Of a DNA stretch of 34,240 bases, positions 31,490 to 34,240 are shown in pieces (within the stretch, counting starts at the first letter, position 1; the number at the start of each line of letters is the position of its first letter). Both the position numbers and the translations under genes were made by a program. Source of the stretch: Hyphomicrobiales bacterium (GTDB lineage: Bacteria; Pseudomonadota; Alphaproteobacteria; Rhizobiales; Hyphomicrobiaceae); assembly GCA_003963125.1 (NCBI GenBank), contig RXJK01000013.1, forward strand, positions 69,370 through 103,609. The letters are read 5' to 3'. The notes under the pieces are model-generated. The model was not told the DNA's origin, searched no databases, and saw only the letters and a list, made by a program, of their open reading frames with translations.

Positions 31490-32540
31490 CACAGCCCCGC
31501 TCTTCACCGTCGTTGTCCCCTTGTACAACACAGAGGCCTACATCGTTTCGACGTTGCGCTCGGTTCTCGCGCAGACCGAGACGGATTTCGAAGTGCTTGT
31601 CGTGGACGACGGGTCAACGGATGGCGGCCCCGCCCTTGTGCGCGGGCTCATGCGTGAGGACGCGCGCATCACGCTCCTGACGCAGGCAAACCGCGGCCTT
31701 TCCGGCGCCCGTAACACAGGCATCAGACACGCACGCGGGCGCTTCATCGCCTTGCTCGACGCCGACGATGCCTGGCACCCAGGCAAGCTCGCGCGGCACC
31801 GCGAACACCTCACGGCCAATCCCAAACTCGGCGTGAGCTTTTCGTGCTCCCGGCTGATCGACGACCAGGGCCGCGACCTGGGGCTCGTGCAGACCTCCAG
31901 GCTCGTGGACATCGACGCAGAGCACGTGTTCTGCCGCAATCCCGTCGGCAACGGCTCGGCGGCCGTCCTGCGCCGCGCCGCACTTGACGACATCGCCTTC
32001 TCGATCGAGGCCGAGGAAGGCCCCCGGATCTGCTGGTTCGACGAAAGCTTCCGCCAGTCGGAAGATATCGAATTGTGGACGCGGATGATCGTTTCCACGC
32101 CTTGGGAGTTCGGCGGCATCGCGGACGCCCTGACGCTCTATCGCATCAACAGCGGCGGTCTCTCTGCCGATCCGTCCAAACAATACGCGAGCTGGTGTCG
32201 GTTCCGCGACAAGCTCGCCACCTATGCGCCGGACTTGATCAGGGTCGCCGGCAAGCGGGCGGACGCCTATCAGCGGCGCTACCTGGCCCGCAGGACGGCG
32301 ATGGACGGACGGGGGAGGGCGGCATTGATATTGCTGCTTGGCGCACTTCGCGCATACCCCCGAATGGCCGCGGAGGAGCCTTCAAAAACCGTCCTGACCC
32401 TTGCGTTGGCCGCGTTTGCGTACCTCCTCCCACAGGCCGTGTTCGACGCTCTGAAAGGCGCGATCTTCAAGACGCTGCGAAGCATGAAATTGCAGGTTAT
32501 CGCTCCCGCACGCCCGCGCCCCTTGGCGGTCACATCATGA
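31482..32540 (+). CDS. Family 2 glycosyltransferase, second copy (352 aa)
   Basis: This has the same fold as the preceding gene: VVVPLYNTEAYI (10-21), VVDDGSTDG (40-48), and LLDADDAW (91-98). The ATG at 31482 has GGAAGG at 31470-31475. A longer frame upstream to 31410 overlaps the previous gene and is not needed. The C-terminal 50 residues contain a hydrophobic stretch (LTLALAAFAYLLPQAVF) that may contact the membrane. It overlaps the preceding GT2 stop by 8 bases and its stop overlaps a 29-codon micro-ORF by four. It probably adds a later sugar of the repeat unit. Confidence 0.93.
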   Translation: MADTAPLFTVVVPLYNTEAYIVSTLRSVLAQTETDFEVLVVDDGSTDGGPALVRGLMREDARITLLTQANRGLSGARNTGIRHARGRFIALLDADDAWHPGKLARHREHLTANPKLGVSFSCSRLIDDQGRDLGLVQTSRLVDIDAEHVFCRNPVGNGSAAVLRRAALDDIAFSIEAEEGPRICWFDESFRQSEDIELWTRMIVSTPWEFGGIADALTLYRINSGGLSADPSKQYASWCRFRDKLATYAPDLIRVAGKRADAYQRRYLARRTAMDGRGRAALILLLGALRAYPRMAAEEPSKTVLTLALAAFAYLLPQAVFDALKGAIFKTLRSMKLQVIAPARPRPLAVTS

Positions 32541-32626
32541 TGGATCAGACCCTTTTCCCGCGTCCATCGATCAACGCGTCGCCCAACGGCTTGGCCCTTC
32601 GCCACACCTCTGGAGGCCTTCCTTGA
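32537..32626 (+). CDS. 29-residue micro-ORF, translationally coupled at both ends
   Basis: ATG 32537 overlaps the GT2 stop in an ATGA (32537-32540). Its TGA (32624-32626) overlaps the next gene's TTG start in a TTGA (32623-32626). The predicted peptide begins MMDQTLFPRPSINASP and has no recognisable motif. It may serve only to carry ribosomes across the 82-base gap, or be chance. No similar protein is known to me. Confidence 0.4.
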   Translation: MMDQTLFPRPSINASPNGLALRHTSGGLP

Positions 32627-33642
32627 ACTCCGTCTTGCATCTCATCGATGACGATGCCGTGGGTGGCGTGACGCGCATGTTGGGCGATCAGTCGAACGGC
32701 CTGAAGGATCGGCTGACCATTCGGCACACGCTGGTCCGCCCGCGCAATCCGCTGCCTCCCGGCATCGCGGAGGATATCGTCGCCGTCCATTTCACGGCAT
32801 CGTGGTCGAAGTTGCCGTTCCTCGCGCTGCTGCGCGCGCAATGCGCAGACAAGCCGATCCTGTTCGTCGAACACAGCTACACGCGCAGCTTCGAGGAGCA
32901 TTGCGTCTCCGACAAAGCGCGGTTCCGTCGCATGCTCCGCCTCGCCTATCGCCTCGCAGATACGGTCGTCGCCGTATCCGAGGGCCAGGCTGCATGGATC
33001 GAAGATGCGGGCCTCGCGCCCAGCCACAAAGTGCGGATTATCCCCCCCGCGACGGACTGCGATCAGCTCGTCGACATCCCTCTCCCGAGCCCCTGCAGCA
33101 GCCGCCCGTTGCAGGTCCTGGCGTACGGCCGTTTCTCCCGGCAGAAAGGCTTCGATGTCCTGCTGGAAGCCTTCAAACGGATACCCGCCGAGCGCGCATT
33201 CCTCACGGTGGCGGGTTACGGCGAGGATCGCGATAAACTGACCTCCACGGCATCGCAGATGGACAACGCGCGCATCGTCGGCCGCGTGTCCAATCTCACG
33301 CAGATCCTCTCGGCCGCAGACATCGTGGTCATCCCCTCACGCTGGGAAGCCTACGGCCTGGTGGGGCTGGAGGCGCGTGCAGCCGCACGGCCCATCATTG
33401 TATCCGCCGTCGACGGGCTGTGTGAGCAGCTTGCATCCAGTTACGGCGCGACCAGCCCGGCGGGGAACCCAGCACAATTGGCCAACGCCATCCTGTCGAT
33501 GCGTGAGCGCGATCTCGCGGCGATGGGCGCGGCGGCACGGCAATCGACCCGCAATCATTATGCCCGGCATTTGGCAGCCTGGAGCGACCTGCTGTGCGCC
33601 GCGGAGGATGCCCATAGGCACCAACCCACTCCGGCCTGCTGA
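32623..33642 (+). CDS. Family 4 glycosyltransferase (339 aa)
   Basis: GT4 enzymes use a GT-B fold and retain anomeric configuration. The C-terminal nucleotide-sugar domain is clear: LQVLAYGRFSRQKGFDVLLEAF, VAGYGEDRDKL, VIPSRWEAYGLVGLEARAAARPII, with the E-x7-E motif. The N-terminal acceptor domain begins with VLHLIDDDAVGGVTRM. The TTG start at 32623 is supported by GGAGG at 32612-32616, six bases away. It lies 54 bases before the Wzz-like gene. The N-terminal domain is a little short compared with typical 370-400 residue family members. Confidence 0.92.
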   Translation: MNSVLHLIDDDAVGGVTRMLGDQSNGLKDRLTIRHTLVRPRNPLPPGIAEDIVAVHFTASWSKLPFLALLRAQCADKPILFVEHSYTRSFEEHCVSDKARFRRMLRLAYRLADTVVAVSEGQAAWIEDAGLAPSHKVRIIPPATDCDQLVDIPLPSPCSSRPLQVLAYGRFSRQKGFDVLLEAFKRIPAERAFLTVAGYGEDRDKLTSTASQMDNARIVGRVSNLTQILSAADIVVIPSRWEAYGLVGLEARAAARPIIVSAVDGLCEQLASSYGATSPAGNPAQLANAILSMRERDLAAMGAAARQSTRNHYARHLAAWSDLLCAAEDAHRHQPTPAC

Positions 33643-33696
33643 TCCAAGCCTCTCGTATCGCCCGCGCCCCCCAGTCGACAAAAGCAGCGTGTAACA

Positions 33697-34240
33697 GTGC
33701 ATAACCCATCCTACCCCGCAGAACTGAGTGCTCCCGAGCCTTCGCGCCGCCCCGGCCGGAAAAGAGGGTTTGCTTCGCGCGCAGCCACGGCCTTGGGTCT
33801 TGCCGCGCGCCTTCCGTTCGCCGTCGGGTTTGTCGCAACCCGTCGCGCGCCGTCCACGATCCGCTCGTACGTCAGAACGTGGGTCCTGGCGCTCGCAGTC
33901 ATTTGGCTCGTCGTTGGCGGCTATCTGCTGTTTGGCAAGGTGACCTACACCAGCAAGTGGACGCTGATCTTGCCGACTGCTTCGAGCGGCATCAGCATGC
34001 AGGTCGAAAGCATCGGCCACGCGCAGACCATTCCGAGTTCTCCCTTCGGCAGTTCCTCGCTGAGCCCCAAGGTCATTTACAAGGAGATCCTCGGCAGCGA
34101 GCAGGTGCGCCTCGCGGCTGCCAGGAGCCTCGGATTGAAACTTGCGGAATTCGGCGCGGCCCGCGTCAAGCTCATCGACGAAACGGCGCTCATGATCATG
34201 GAGATCCCGGGCGCGACGCCAGAGCAGGCCCAGGAAAAAG
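33697..34240 (+). CDS. Wzz/polysaccharide co-polymerase-like protein, N-terminal part
   Basis: Only the first 181 codons are in the window. A basic cytoplasmic N-terminus of about 70 residues (RRPGRKRGFASRAA) precedes a membrane helix (WVLALAVIWLVVGGYLLFG). The periplasmic part follows, starting KVTYTSKWTLILPTASSG with a later YKEILGSEQVRLAAARSLGL. This is the layout of chain-length determinant and exopolysaccharide transport proteins, which set polymer length and form the export complex. A C-terminal kinase domain (as in Wzc or ExoP) cannot be judged. The GTG start at 33697 has a weak ribosome site; no other in-frame start lies before the membrane helix. The previous stop in frame is that of the GT4 gene. 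Confidence 0.8.
   Translation, partial: MHNPSYPAELSAPEPSRRPGRKRGFASRAATALGLAARLPFAVGFVATRRAPSTIRSYVRTWVLALAVIWLVVGGYLLFGKVTYTSKWTLILPTASSGISMQVESIGHAQTIPSSPFGSSSLSPKVIYKEILGSEQVRLAAARSLGLKLAEFGAARVKLIDETALMIMEIPGATPEQAQEK

Noticed and set aside
1-34240. tRNA, rRNA, CRISPR arrays, insertion sequences, phage genes
   Set aside because: No cloverleaf, array of spaced repeats, transposase or integrase motif was found on either strand by reading.

Overview
The window looks like chromosomal DNA from a high-GC alphaproteobacterium, most likely a member of the Hyphomicrobiales (Rhizobiales). Reasons are the strong G/C third-position bias, the dapB-gpmA neighbourhood, a Bug-type solute receptor, a TRAP transporter, and palindromic intergenic elements of a kind common in Bradyrhizobium-like genomes. 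Species cannot be named from the sequence alone. No tRNA, rRNA, CRISPR array or insertion sequence was seen.

Bases 1-9,500 hold small catabolic units. There is an M20 peptidase followed by a ureohydrolase (agmatinase-like) whose reading frame is broken by one extra base and which runs off the left edge. Divergent from these is an EthA-like Baeyer-Villiger monooxygenase paired with an alpha/beta hydrolase. A Bug-family receptor, an MDR oxidoreductase, a histidine phosphatase and an exported TPR protein follow. Next comes a class I CoA-transferase-like pair split by a small conserved-looking gene; its B subunit lacks the expected catalytic glutamate, which recalls the IpdAB hydrolases.

Bases 10,400-16,240 carry core metabolism (dapB, gpmA, a DUF4337-like membrane protein, leuB), then a split thiamine-diphosphate decarboxylase (ComD/ComE-like) and a second M20 peptidase. 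Two inverted palindromic repeats close this block.

Bases 16,440-21,160 form a GntR-controlled unit: a divergent FCD-type regulator, a three-gene TRAP transporter and a DHDPS-superfamily enzyme resembling 1-pyrroline-4-hydroxy-2-carboxylate deaminases. This suggests uptake and catabolism of hydroxyproline or a related compound.

Bases 21,300-34,240 are an exopolysaccharide locus. A leftward operon encodes an unusual 841-residue fusion of a Wzx-type flippase with a CelD/FemAB-like GNAT domain, then a BAAT_C-type acyl-CoA hydrolase/transferase and an ATP-grasp protein. A rightward operon encodes a WecG/TagA glycosyltransferase, a polyprenyl sugar-phosphate transferase, two related GT2 enzymes, a 29-codon micro-ORF, a GT4 enzyme and the start of a Wzz-like chain-length protein. 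Between them sits an orphan NtrC-type response regulator. Both flanking operons have sigma-54 (-24/-12) promoter candidates, and each promoter has a TTGC-N5-GCRA dyad about 92-93 bases upstream of its -24 element. This candidate regulon and the fused flippase are the most interesting parts of the window.
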